Shown here in pieces: positions 26,294 through 35,082 of a DNA stretch of 64,000 nucleotides. Within the stretch, counting starts at the first letter, position 1. Every line of letters starts with the position of its first letter. Under the pieces are notes generated by a model. It worked only from the letters and a program-made list of their open reading frames with translations. It made no database searches and was not told the origin of the DNA. Position numbers and translations under genes: made by a program. The stretch spans positions 23,951-87,950 of the forward strand of contig NZ_OMPS01000047.1 of assembly GCF_900313035.1 (NCBI RefSeq), given 5' to 3'. Source of the stretch: Ruegeria sp. EL01. GTDB lineage: Bacteria; Pseudomonadota; Alphaproteobacteria; Rhodobacterales; Rhodobacteraceae.

Positions 26294-26664
26294 TGTGCCT
26301 CCGGTTGCAGAAGGTAGCGTGCGATCCATTCAGCCTCTTCCGGGCTGATCAGAGGTCGCCATGGGGGCATCGCAGTGTCAGGGATGCCGTCCAGGATCAC
26401 TCCGGTCAGTACCTCGGCGTCATAGTGACCCAGTGTTTCAGCCCGAAGGTCAGGGCCAAGCCCCCCTTTCAGGGACAGGCCGTGGCATGACCCACAATCC
26501 TGATGAACAAGTCGCTTCAGGGCGTTGGGATCCAAAGCGTCAGCGGCAAAGGCCGAGGTCGCGACAAGCACGGCTGTTGTTAGAAAGGCGCGCAGGGTCC
26601 AGCCAGTGCCACCGGCAGGCGCGGCAGAGCGCAACCCCAACTGGATATGAGCAAGGCTAGCCAT
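26290..26664 (-). CDS. nirC: NirC, small periplasmic cytochrome c
   Basis: 124 residues from the ATG at 26664, which overlaps the nirE stop by 8 bp; longer in-frame starts would run deep into nirE. A hydrophobic leader (FLTTAVLVATSAFAA) precedes a single heme site CGSCH and a distal Met in DTAMPPW. NirC is an electron carrier for d1 maturation or nitrite reduction. Confidence 0.9.
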   Translation of the reverse strand: MASLAHIQLGLRSAAPAGGTGWTLRAFLTTAVLVATSAFAADALDPNALKRLVHQDCGSCHGLSLKGGLGPDLRAETLGHYDAEVLTGVILDGIPDTAMPPWRPLISPEEAEWIARYLLQPEAQ

Positions 26665-27418
26665 GGGCCTGTTCCAAAATCCGGGCAACAGGCTGTTGCG
26701 CATATAGCGAGACCACATCACCAATGATGAACAGCGTTGGTGCCCTGAGCGCGGCCGTGCGTGCATCCGTGGCGATCCGGTCCAGACGCGACACCAGGCG
26801 GCATTCATCCGGGGTCGTTGCGTTGCTGACGGCCAGAACCGGGGTGGACCCGGGCAGGTTTTCCGTCATCAAACCCACGGCAATCTGGCCGATGTTAGCG
26901 ACGCCCATATAGATCACAACCGTCGAGTCGGGATCAGCCAACCGCTTCCAATCAAGATCAAGAACCTTGTCAGCCTGTCGATGCCCGGTGACAAACTGAA
27001 CCGATGTTGCCAGACCACGATGTGTCAAAGGCACTCCGGTCGAGCTGGAGGCTCCCTGCGCGGCCGTAATGCCAGGGGCATATTCGACTGCGACACCGCG
27101 CGCGATCAGATACGCGGCCTCTTCCGAACCACGACCAAAAACCATCGGATCGCCGCCTTTCAGACGGGCTACATTGTGCCCAGCGCGGGCCTGTTCCAGC
27201 AAAATCTCGTTGATGCGATCCTGCGGGACGGTGTGGCATTTCGGGGCTTTCCCAACGGGGATCAGCTGCGCCGCGTCCGCATGCAGGGCAAGGATGTCGT
27301 CCGAGACCAGACGATCATAGACCACCACATCGGCCTGTTGCAGCATCCGCAGCGCGCGCAGGGTCAAAAGCTCGGGGTCACCTGGACCGGCACCGATCAG
27401 AAAAACCTTACCACTCAT
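26657..27418 (-). CDS. nirE: NirE, uroporphyrinogen-III C-methyltransferase
   Basis: 253 residues from MSGKVFLIGAGPGDPELLTL (ATG at 27418). The SAM-dependent uroporphyrin-III methyltransferase motifs VYDRLVS, ARLKGGDPMVFGRGSEE and YAPGITAAQGA are complete. It makes precorrin-2, the first dedicated step to siroheme and heme d1. An NNR-like box 150 bp upstream suggests its own promoter separate from nirS. Confidence 0.95.
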   Translation of the reverse strand: MSGKVFLIGAGPGDPELLTLRALRMLQQADVVVYDRLVSDDILALHADAAQLIPVGKAPKCHTVPQDRINEILLEQARAGHNVARLKGGDPMVFGRGSEEAAYLIARGVAVEYAPGITAAQGASSSTGVPLTHRGLATSVQFVTGHRQADKVLDLDWKRLADPDSTVVIYMGVANIGQIAVGLMTENLPGSTPVLAVSNATTPDECRLVSRLDRIATDARTAALRAPTLFIIGDVVSLYAQQPVARILEQAHG

Positions 27419-27561
27419 GTGTAAACTCGCTTGTTCTGAATGTCTTCTGAACCCGGGAGGTCCGGCAGATCCCACCTGCGGATCCGATGCGAAACTGGGA
27501 CGTTGCTGGGTGAACCGGGCGTGTCATGGCCTGAGGGTGGCGCAATATCTGCGCGGCCTCC

Positions 27562-27575
27562 TTGACTAAAGTTAA
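27562..27575 (-). promoter_or_regulatory. NNR-like box upstream of nirE
   Basis: TTGACTAAAGTTAA on the plus strand differs from TTGAC-N4-GTCAA at one base. The centre is about 150 bp before the nirE start, longer than at the other genes, so the leader would be about 110 nt or the nirE transcript begins differently. Confidence 0.55.
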
Positions 27576-27632
27576 GGAGCGCCGGATTTGCACCCGCGCT
27601 CCTTTGATATTGCATGTCATTTTGCCCTATGG

Positions 27633-28040
27633 TCAGGGTTCGACCGTGATCATCCCGATCATATTCTGCGTCTCCCAATGCGGCCCGCACAGATAGTTCT
27701 GCTGACCGGGTGTAAGGAAGGTCATTTCCACGAATTCTTCCGGGAACAGCCGATCGCTTTCGGGTTCGCTTCCATCTTTCAACAGCACGCTGTGGCTGGT
27801 ACGTTTGTCCACATTGACCCAGCGCACCGTGGTCCCTGCCTGCACCGTCAGTTCGGCGGGGCAGAAGTTGTACTTGTACATCAATACCACCTCAGCCTCG
27901 CCAACTGCTGACGAGGGCTGGCCGAACATCTCGGCATAACGTTCTTCGGCTTCGGTGCAGATGGCCGCCGCGTCGTCATCCGCGGCAAAGGCGGGGGCAG
28001 CTACGAGCAGCAACGCCGAAAGAAGCCGGTGGGGTGTCAT
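27633..28040 (-). CDS. Periplasmic cupredoxin (type 1 copper)
   Basis: 135 residues from MTPHRLLSALLLVAAPAFA, a Sec signal peptide. The mature domain is a small cupredoxin with type 1 copper ligands His in RTSHSVLL, then Cys and His in YLCGPHW and Met in IGMITVEP. Such proteins carry electrons to nitrite or nitrous oxide reductases. It lies 57 bp downstream of the NirT-type multiheme gene and between nirS and nirE, so it probably serves electron flow to NirS. It is not clearly azurin or pseudoazurin by sequence. Confidence 0.85.
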   Translation of the reverse strand: MTPHRLLSALLLVAAPAFAADDDAAAICTEAEERYAEMFGQPSSAVGEAEVVLMYKYNFCPAELTVQAGTTVRWVNVDKRTSHSVLLKDGSEPESDRLFPEEFVEMTFLTPGQQNYLCGPHWETQNMIGMITVEP

Positions 28041-28096
28041 GGTCCAAGTCTCCGTTCCGAAAATGGGTTGGGGCCGCATGGTCTGGCCCCAATCCG

Positions 28097-29887
28097 TTAT
28101 TGTTTGATCACATTGACAAAGGCGCTGTCGTCATCCAGCGCCAGGCTGGTATCCAGCGTCACGTGGTGGAACCGCGCAGCGGCAAAATCATCGTGAATGG
28201 CAAAGCCAACGGTGTAGGTCTGCCCGGGTTCCAGCGGCACATCGCCGGGCGCGCCAGAGATCAACGGACGGGTAAACACAACGGTCCACATCCCCCCGGA
28301 CAGCTCGGCGGAAGCGGCAATCTCGCCCTCATTGACCACGCGCTGTTCCAGCAGATAGCCATTTGAGGCGCTACCATCTGCATAAACGCGCATCAGGTCG
28401 AGGAATGTGCCGTCCGTCAGATACTGCTCAATCTGCGCTTCGGCCTGCAGTTTGTCCCAACCACCCAGCGCCTTGCCACGGCGACCTTTGACCTCAACCT
28501 CGGTACGACTTTCGCTGATGTATTTGGTCACCGTGTCCTGAGCCGTCATGCGACCCGCGACATCACCATTGGCAGCAATTGCGTCCGCCTCGGGCGCGAA
28601 GGGCATATAGGTGTTGTCCGCATGACACGAAGCCCAGCAACCTACCTGATCGCCCATCTCGATCCCGGTGCCAGAGATCATCATGGCGACCTTGATCTGG
28701 TTGTCCGGGTCCATCTTGCCGCCATCGACAAAAGGCGCCGGGTTGTGACCCGCATCGGGCCATTGCAGACGGATATAGAGGTTTTCGTCGTCATGGGCCG
28801 CCTGTACCGTCGCGTCGATCACACCGCGCTTGCCAGGGATCGGGGTCGGTTCCAATTCACCGCCTGCAACGATCTTGTTGCCGATCATATCCAGCTCTTT
28901 GGCGTGACATGTGGTGCATTGGTCGCCACCTTTGGTCAACGGACGCGCGCCACCGTGGAACTTGCCGTTCTGCACCCATTCAAACGAGGCCTGACCGGGG
29001 TAAAACAACTTCAGATCCGCGCTGACCACAGCTCTCCAGTCGATATCAACGCCAACATCACCGTCGCCACCGCTTGCGGGTGCTGCGGCCTCTTCACCAG
29101 CAGCACTGGCGCGTTCTTCGGCCACTGCCGCATCAACGGCAGCTGCGATCTGAGCCTGCACAGCCTCTTGTTGTGCTTGTTTTGCTGCTTTTTCCACCTC
29201 GGCTGCGGCAGCCTCTTTGGTTTCGATCCTCTCAAGGCTGGCCAGATATTCGGCCGGGATTTCGCGGATGAAGTCTGGGTTCGGGGTCTCAAGCTGTTCC
29301 AGATACTCTTCGTCGGCCCGTTCACGGGCGTCCGAATGCGCAATTCCTTTGTGACAGTCGATACAGGTCTGGCCGACCTGCATCGCATTTAGGTGCTGCT
29401 GACGGGCGCGCGGTTTCTGAAACTCGGGCATCATCGATTCAAAGTCATGGCAGTTTCGGCACTCGCGCGAGTCGGTGGCTTTCATCCGCTCCCATTCGTT
29501 CATCGCCAGATGCACGCGCTTGGCTTCGAATTTCTCGCGGGTGTTGATGGTGCCGACCATCTTGCCATACAGCTCCTTAGATGCCTTGATCTTGCGGATC
29601 ATCTTGTGGGTCCAGTCCTTGGGCACGTGGCAGTCGGAACAGACCGCACCCACGCCAGACCGGTTCACGTCATGGATCGTGCCGGTGTATTCCTCGTAGA
29701 CGAAATCGCGCATCTCGTGGCACGAGATACAGAATTCCTTGGTGTTGGTGGCTTCCATGGCGGTGTTGAAACCGCCCCAGAAGATGATGCCAGCGGCAAA
29801 AGCCGCGGCGATCCCGGCCACGGGCATTCCCCACAGGAAATACCGACGCCAGATCGGTTTTTTCTTATCCGGTTCGGGCTGGGTCAT
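28097..29887 (-). CDS. NapC/NirT tetraheme domain fused to ethylbenzene-dehydrogenase-type heme domain
   Basis: 596 residues. One membrane anchor (about 15-40) is followed by four CxxCH heme sites at about 53, 83, 143 and 175 (CISCH, CSDCH, CRNCH, CIDCH), the NapC/NirT quinol dehydrogenase layout. An Ala/Glu-rich, probably coiled-coil linker spans about 215-270. The C-terminal part has a fifth CTTCH at about 324 and a CWASCH segment at about 417 and resembles the heme-binding gamma-type domain of ethylbenzene/DMSO dehydrogenases. The protein likely takes electrons from quinol and passes them to periplasmic carriers for NirS. It follows nirS and precedes the cupredoxin gene. Confidence 0.8.
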   Translation of the reverse strand: MTQPEPDKKKPIWRRYFLWGMPVAGIAAAFAAGIIFWGGFNTAMEATNTKEFCISCHEMRDFVYEEYTGTIHDVNRSGVGAVCSDCHVPKDWTHKMIRKIKASKELYGKMVGTINTREKFEAKRVHLAMNEWERMKATDSRECRNCHDFESMMPEFQKPRARQQHLNAMQVGQTCIDCHKGIAHSDARERADEEYLEQLETPNPDFIREIPAEYLASLERIETKEAAAAEVEKAAKQAQQEAVQAQIAAAVDAAVAEERASAAGEEAAAPASGGDGDVGVDIDWRAVVSADLKLFYPGQASFEWVQNGKFHGGARPLTKGGDQCTTCHAKELDMIGNKIVAGGELEPTPIPGKRGVIDATVQAAHDDENLYIRLQWPDAGHNPAPFVDGGKMDPDNQIKVAMMISGTGIEMGDQVGCWASCHADNTYMPFAPEADAIAANGDVAGRMTAQDTVTKYISESRTEVEVKGRRGKALGGWDKLQAEAQIEQYLTDGTFLDLMRVYADGSASNGYLLEQRVVNEGEIAASAELSGGMWTVVFTRPLISGAPGDVPLEPGQTYTVGFAIHDDFAAARFHHVTLDTSLALDDDSAFVNVIKQ

Positions 29888-29980
29888 ATCCGGGCTCCGT
29901 TTTGGCTGTCTTGGCTGCCGTGATTGGCATACCGGTGGATTGGGCTGATGGTTCGCCGGGACTGGGCCCAGAAATCAAAG

Positions 29981-30007
29981 AAAGGGCGGGCGATGGGCCC
30001 GCCCTTT
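29981..30007. terminator. Hairpin after nirS
   Basis: AAAGGGCGGG pairs with CCCGCCCTTT across a seven-base loop in the gap between nirS and the NirT-type gene. On the minus strand it is followed by a modest T-rich stretch. It probably ends or attenuates the nirS transcript. Confidence 0.6.
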
Positions 30008-30028
30008 CCGGTGTTACTTTCAAACCCG

Positions 30029-31705
30029 TCAGGTGACGTGGTTCGACCGGTTGTAGACGTTGAACTTACCGGTCGGAGCGTAGAGTCCTTCGATGCGACC
30101 AATTTCTTCCAGTGTCTTGGCGTCGAAGATCACGATCTGACCGTTGGGTTCCAACGAATCCGACAGGTTCCATTTAGAGACCCAGACCTCGGTGCCATCC
30201 GCATTGAATTCGAAGTGAACAGCGGCGCTGCCTTCGTCTTCGGTGATCTGGATGGTTTTCACTATCTCGCCGGTCTCTTTCGAGATGACCTGCACCGATT
30301 GCTGTACTTCAGGCTCGGGGTGTTTGGTCTGATCCGCCCAGATGTAGTCCGAGTTCGGATGGGTGCGGACAAACAGACCGGGTCCGTCGGTTTCGACCTC
30401 GTAACAGATCTTCCAGGCATCATCCGGGCGGTTTTCCGGATCATTGCCCCAGACCGTCACGGTGCCGACGCCAAGGTGCGTCGTGCCAGCGACCGGACCG
30501 CAATTCGGATCATTCCAGTTGGCGCCCGGACCGGGGTGTGGCAACGCAGCGGTGTCGATCATCGCCTCAAGCTTGTGGGTCTCGGTATCGACGACGACCA
30601 TCTTGTTCGACGCGTTTGCCGCGATCTGGAAGTACCGTCCTGTGGGATCAAAAAACCCGTCATGCAGGAACTTGGCGCTGTCGATCTTGTCGATCCGCAA
30701 ATTGTCGAGGTCGGTGTAATCCACCTGCCATAGCTGGCCGAGTTCCTTGACCGCAACAATCCATGTCGGCTCGTTCGGAGTGGTGTAGATGGCAGCCACG
30801 CGGGCCTCTTCCACGTAATCGCCGTCCACGTTCACGCCGCGGGTCGATACAACCTTGACCGGTTCCATTGTCTGGGCATCAACGATGGCGAAATGAGGTG
30901 GCCAATAGCCCCCACCGATAACGTATTTCCCGTCGCCGGACACCGCGACATCGCGGGCGTCATAGGCAATCTTGACCTCGGAAACCAACATCTTGTCCGG
31001 CGTTTGCCAAAGGTCAATCTTGGTCATCTTGCCGTCTCGACCCATGGTGTACCAGAAACGACCGGGTTGTTCGGGCTCTTCCAGCGCATGGTGTTCGGAC
31101 GCTTTCAGAACATGCACCGCATAGCCGGTCGGGATATGCGTCAGCACCTCTTTGGTGTCACCGTCGATCACGGCCACCTTGCCCACGTCACGTTCGATAA
31201 CGACAAAGAAGTTTTCCCAGTTGCGGCCATGCAGTGGCTCGGTCGGGTAGTCTTCTTCTTCGACATAAACCTTGCGGGTCGCCATCATTTGCTCAAGCGA
31301 CATCTCTGGCGGCTTGGGCGCATCCATCATGATGTATGTCGCCATATCCTTGATTTCCTGCTCGGACATTATGTCCGAGAAGTTGTTCATGCCGCCCTCG
31401 GTTCCCCAGGCGATGATCTTTTCAAGGCGTTCCTGACCCAACTGAAGGGTCCCACCTTCGGTCACAGTGCCGTCGGCTGCGGTCTTTTTCCAATGTGGTT
31501 CCAGGTTTTTACCTGTGGCACCTTTGCGCAAAACGCCGTGACAGCCTGCGCATTGTTCAAAGTAAAGCTGTTTGGACGATTCAAAGGCTTCGTCGCTCAA
31601 TGCTGGCTCTTCGGCTAAGGCTGGCGCAGCGACGCTGCCCAGCAACATTGCCAAACCGACCCCGAAGGCGCGGCCCGTTTTGTTGTAGCTGATTCCAAGT
31701 GACAT
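30029..31705 (-). CDS. nirS: NirS, cytochrome cd1 nitrite reductase
   Basis: 558 residues from the ATG at 31705 with GGAGAG just upstream; a GTG six bases earlier is also in frame. A Sec signal (AFGVGLAMLLGSVAAPALA) is followed by a cytochrome c domain with CAGCH and then the eight-bladed d1 propeller (ERDVGKVAVIDGDTKEVLTH, RDVAVSGDGKYVIGGGYWPPH). The enzyme reduces nitrite to NO in the periplasm. It has a perfect NNR box 70 bp upstream and is transcribed divergently from nnrS. Confidence 0.98.
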   Translation of the reverse strand: MSLGISYNKTGRAFGVGLAMLLGSVAAPALAEEPALSDEAFESSKQLYFEQCAGCHGVLRKGATGKNLEPHWKKTAADGTVTEGGTLQLGQERLEKIIAWGTEGGMNNFSDIMSEQEIKDMATYIMMDAPKPPEMSLEQMMATRKVYVEEEDYPTEPLHGRNWENFFVVIERDVGKVAVIDGDTKEVLTHIPTGYAVHVLKASEHHALEEPEQPGRFWYTMGRDGKMTKIDLWQTPDKMLVSEVKIAYDARDVAVSGDGKYVIGGGYWPPHFAIVDAQTMEPVKVVSTRGVNVDGDYVEEARVAAIYTTPNEPTWIVAVKELGQLWQVDYTDLDNLRIDKIDSAKFLHDGFFDPTGRYFQIAANASNKMVVVDTETHKLEAMIDTAALPHPGPGANWNDPNCGPVAGTTHLGVGTVTVWGNDPENRPDDAWKICYEVETDGPGLFVRTHPNSDYIWADQTKHPEPEVQQSVQVISKETGEIVKTIQITEDEGSAAVHFEFNADGTEVWVSKWNLSDSLEPNGQIVIFDAKTLEEIGRIEGLYAPTGKFNVYNRSNHVT

Positions 31706-31767
31706 GATCACTCTCCATTTGCGTGGTGAGGCAAGGCAGAAGGTGCGGCAGGCGCAGCGCCCGCTCC

Positions 31768-31781
31768 TTGACCAAAGTCAA
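31768..31781 (-). promoter_or_regulatory. Perfect NNR/Dnr box upstream of nirS
   Basis: TTGACCAAAGTCAA is an exact TTGAC-N4-GTCAA palindrome. The centre is about 70 bp before the nirS ATG. It is the strongest Crp/Fnr-type site in the window. Confidence 0.85.
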
Positions 31782-31870
31782 CGAGAGGGGCAGAAACCTG
31801 CGAAGAAACCCCATCAATTGCGCGAAAAAGGCGGCGAAAACCTGTGTTTCAAACACATATTTTCGCCCTT

Positions 31871-31884
31871 TTGATTTTGGTTAA
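31871..31884 (+). promoter_or_regulatory. NNR/FNR-like box upstream of nnrS
   Basis: TTGATTTTGGTTAA fits TTGAY-N4-RTCAA with one mismatch. The centre is about 70 bp before the nnrS ATG at 31948, matching the spacing at nirS and norC. Confidence 0.6.
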
Positions 31885-31947
31885 GTGCCGGGCGAACCTG
31901 CGCTGCTAGGTCTGGATCAAACACACTCCGACCCAGGGAGAGCGGAT

Positions 31948-33144
31948 ATGCCAGCGGCAATCTCACGCCTTTTCTCAGAAGGCTTTCGCATTTTTTTCTT
32001 GTCTGCCGGGCTTTACGGTTTGTTTGCCGGATGTGCCTGGGGTCTGTGGTTGGCAATGCAGACGGGCACGGTGCCCTTCGAGGCGGCGCCTTTTGCAATG
32101 ACCCCACCGATGTGGCACGCCCACGAGATGATTTTTGGATATGCCGCCGCTGCGTTGGGTGGGTTCTTTCTAACCGCCGTCCCTAATTGGACCGGCAGCC
32201 CCGAGGCGCGCGTGGGCTTTATCACTCTGGCCGCTGCGCTTTGGTTCGCGGGGCGGCTTGCGATGTGGTTTTCGGCGTCTTTGCCACCGGCGGCGGTGGC
32301 TGTTATCGATTTGGCATTTGTGCCGGTTCTCGCTGCCAAAATCGCCAGCCAGCTGATCCGCCGACCAAAACCGCAGAACTTGGTGTTTCTGGCTTTTCTC
32401 ACCTTCATATGGCTCGCCAATCTGATGACCCATCTGGAATGGATCGGTGCAACGGATGAGACGCTACAGACCGGCCTGCGCGCCGGGTTGCTGACGCTTT
32501 GCGCCATGATCGCAATTCTGGGCGGTCGGATCACACCCGCATTTACCCGCAACGCGATGAAGCGGGCTGGTGAACCCGAAGCAAGCTGGCCGGTATCAAT
32601 GGCACGTCTGAACAAGCCCGCAATGGTGCTGGCCTTGGTCCTGCCACTGAGCGCTCTGATGGTCGGTACAGCCGGTCTTACCGGCGTGCTGGCTGTAACG
32701 CTGGGAACGGTTCAAGCGGTGCGAATGGCGCGTTGGCGAGTGGGTTGGGCCCTGAGTCAGCCGATTCTGATCGCTCTGCATCTGGGTCTTGGCATGTTGG
32801 CGCTGGGGTTGGTGCTGTGGGGGCTGGCAGTATTAGGCTATGGCAATGAAGTCGCTGCGTTGCATGTTCTTGGCATTGGCTGCGTTGGCGGCATGACCCT
32901 GGCCATGATGAGCCGCGCCGCGCTGGGTCATACGGGTCGATCTTTGGTCGCGCCGCCGCCGATGGCCGCAGCATATGGGCTGATGGCTGCCGCGGCTGTG
33001 CTCAGGTGGGTTGGATCGGGGTTGGATAATGGCTACCTGACCGCAATGTTGATGGCAGACGGGCTGTGGATTGCGGCCATCACGCTGTACCTGATTGCCA
33101 TGTGGCCGGCACTGACCGGATCGCGCTTGGCCTCGCAGTCCTGA
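31948..33144 (+). CDS. nnrS: NnrS family heme/copper membrane protein
   Basis: 398 residues from the ATG at 31948; the GTG at 31885 would overlap the putative box and is not preferred. About twelve hydrophobic segments and the family motif WHAHEMIFGYAAAALGGFFLTAVPNWTG are present. NnrS proteins are membrane heme/Cu proteins linked to NO tolerance and denitrification. It is divergent from nirS and upstream of norC. Confidence 0.93.
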   Translation: MPAAISRLFSEGFRIFFLSAGLYGLFAGCAWGLWLAMQTGTVPFEAAPFAMTPPMWHAHEMIFGYAAAALGGFFLTAVPNWTGSPEARVGFITLAAALWFAGRLAMWFSASLPPAAVAVIDLAFVPVLAAKIASQLIRRPKPQNLVFLAFLTFIWLANLMTHLEWIGATDETLQTGLRAGLLTLCAMIAILGGRITPAFTRNAMKRAGEPEASWPVSMARLNKPAMVLALVLPLSALMVGTAGLTGVLAVTLGTVQAVRMARWRVGWALSQPILIALHLGLGMLALGLVLWGLAVLGYGNEVAALHVLGIGCVGGMTLAMMSRAALGHTGRSLVAPPPMAAAYGLMAAAAVLRWVGSGLDNGYLTAMLMADGLWIAAITLYLIAMWPALTGSRLASQS

Positions 33145-33172
33145 CCGGACAATTGGTTTCCTGCGACCTGTC

Positions 33173-33186
33173 TTGACTTTCGTTAA
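33173..33186 (+). promoter_or_regulatory. NNR-like box upstream of norC
   Basis: TTGACTTTCGTTAA has one mismatch to TTGAC-N4-GTCAA. Its centre lies about 70 bp before the norC ATG. Confidence 0.65.
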
Positions 33187-33249
33187 GGCGGTCACGCCAC
33201 CCCGTCGCCATTGTGCTTCTAATAGCTAATCGGCGCAAAGGAGAGCGCG

Positions 33250-33699
33250 ATGCGAGAAGTCATGACAAAGAGCATGGCTCGCAATATTTTCTATGGCGGG
33301 TCACTGTTCTTCATTCTAATTTTTGTGGCCCTATCGGCCCATTCCCATCTGTATATCGTCAATTCCGAGAACGCGGCGAAACTGGATGACAGCGTCATCC
33401 GCGGCAAGCATGTCTGGGAAAAACGCGCCTGCATCAACTGCCACACGATTCTGGGTGAAGGGGCTTACTTTGCCCCCGAGGTCGGCAACGTGATGACACG
33501 TTGGGACGTTTTGGACGACCCGGAATCGGCCTTTGAAGCCTTGAAAGGCTGGATGGAGGCGCAGCCGACCGAAATTCCCGGTCGCCGGCAGATGCCGCAA
33601 TTCAACCTCAGCGACGAAGAAATTCGCGACCTGACCAACTTTCTGATCTGGACGGACAATATCGACGCTCAGGACTGGCCGCCGAACGACGCCGGCTGA
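33250..33699 (+). CDS. norC: NorC, cytochrome c subunit of nitric oxide reductase
   Basis: 149 residues with an N-terminal membrane anchor (IFYGGSLFFILIFVALSAH), one heme c site CINCH and the axial Met in RRQMPQFNLS. AAGGAG precedes the ATG by six bases. NorC receives electrons from periplasmic carriers and passes them to NorB. It leads the norCBQDEF operon. Confidence 0.97.
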   Translation: MREVMTKSMARNIFYGGSLFFILIFVALSAHSHLYIVNSENAAKLDDSVIRGKHVWEKRACINCHTILGEGAYFAPEVGNVMTRWDVLDDPESAFEALKGWMEAQPTEIPGRRQMPQFNLSDEEIRDLTNFLIWTDNIDAQDWPPNDAG

Positions 33700-33714
33700 G
33701 AAGGGAACGAGACA

Positions 33715-35082
33715 ATGAAATATGAATCGCAAAAAGTGGCCTATGCCTATTTCGCCGTGGCGATGGGCCTATTCGTGATCCAGGTGCTGGGCGGTCTGCT
33801 GGCAGGCTGGATCTATGTATCCCCCAATTTCTTAAGCGAGCTGCTGCCGTTCAACATTGTGCGGATGCTACACACAAACGCGCTGATCGTCTGGCTGATC
33901 CTGGGCTTCTTTGGCGCGGCCTATTTCCTGATCCCGGAAGAGGCCGAGCGTGAGATTCACTCGACAAAGCTGGCCTATCTACAGCTGCTGATTCTTGTGG
34001 TTGGAACGCTGGGCGTGGTGCTGACCTATACCTTCAACCTGTTCGAAGGAAATTGGTTGCTGGGCAAAGAGGGGCGCGAGTTCCTTGAGCAGCCCAAATG
34101 GGTCAAGGCCGGTATCGTCGTGGCCGCACTGATCTTTCTGTACAACGTGTCGATGACAGTTCTGAAGGGCAAGAAGACCGCGATCACCAACATCCTGTTG
34201 TTGGGTCTGTGGGGTCTGGCGCTGCTGTTCCTGTTTGCCTTCTACAATCCGGGCAACCTGTCCTTGGACAAGCAATACTGGTGGTATGTAGTCCACCTAT
34301 GGGTCGAAGGTGTGTGGGAACTGATCATGGCCTCGATCCTGGCCTACCTGATGCTGAAGCTGACAGGTGTGGACCGCGAGATCGTCGAGAAATGGCTTTA
34401 TGTCATCGTGGCTGCCGCGCTGTTCTCGGGCATTCTTGGCACAGGCCACCATTATTACTGGATCGGTACACCTGGGTATTGGCAGTGGATCGGATCGATC
34501 TTCTCAAGCCTCGAAGTGATCCCGTTCTTCGCGATGATGGCCTTTGCCTTCGTCATGGTCTGGAAGGGCCGCCGGGACCATCCCAACAAGGCCGCACTGT
34601 TGTGGTCGCTGGGCTGTGCCACATTGGCTTTCTTCGGAGCCGGCGTCTGGGGCTTCCTGCATACGCTGCACGGTGTGAACTATTACACCCACGGCACACA
34701 GATCACCGCAGCGCACGGTCACCTGGCCTTCTACGGTGCCTATGTCTGCCTCAATCTGGCGATCTTCAGCTATGCAATGCCGATCCTGAAAAACCGGGAT
34801 CCGTATAATCAGGTGCTGAACATGGGATCGTTCTGGCTGATGACCAGCGGCATGGTCTTCATGACCTTCGTGCTGACATTCGGTGGGACCGTTCAAACGC
34901 ATATGCAGCGGGTGGTCGGTGATTACTTCATGGACGTGCAGGATCAGATCGCGATCTTCTACTGGATGCGCTTTGGCTCTGGTCTGGTCGTGGTCATTGG
35001 TGCGCTGTTGTTCATGTACGCCATCTGGGTGCCTCGGAGAGAGGTCATTGAACCGGGTGCAGCCGAAACCCCTGCGGAGTGA
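33715..35082 (+). CDS. norB: NorB, catalytic subunit of nitric oxide reductase
   Basis: 455 residues with about twelve transmembrane helices of the heme-copper oxidase superfamily. Heme and FeB ligands are seen in MLHTNALIVWL, VVHLWVEGVWE (with the Glu typical of cNOR) and GTGHHYYWIG, and HGHLAFYGAY later. It reduces two NO to N2O at the membrane. The short length and NorC partner mark the cytochrome c-dependent type, not qNOR. Confidence 0.98.
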   Translation: MKYESQKVAYAYFAVAMGLFVIQVLGGLLAGWIYVSPNFLSELLPFNIVRMLHTNALIVWLILGFFGAAYFLIPEEAEREIHSTKLAYLQLLILVVGTLGVVLTYTFNLFEGNWLLGKEGREFLEQPKWVKAGIVVAALIFLYNVSMTVLKGKKTAITNILLLGLWGLALLFLFAFYNPGNLSLDKQYWWYVVHLWVEGVWELIMASILAYLMLKLTGVDREIVEKWLYVIVAAALFSGILGTGHHYYWIGTPGYWQWIGSIFSSLEVIPFFAMMAFAFVMVWKGRRDHPNKAALLWSLGCATLAFFGAGVWGFLHTLHGVNYYTHGTQITAAHGHLAFYGAYVCLNLAIFSYAMPILKNRDPYNQVLNMGSFWLMTSGMVFMTFVLTFGGTVQTHMQRVVGDYFMDVQDQIAIFYWMRFGSGLVVVIGALLFMYAIWVPRREVIEPGAAETPAE

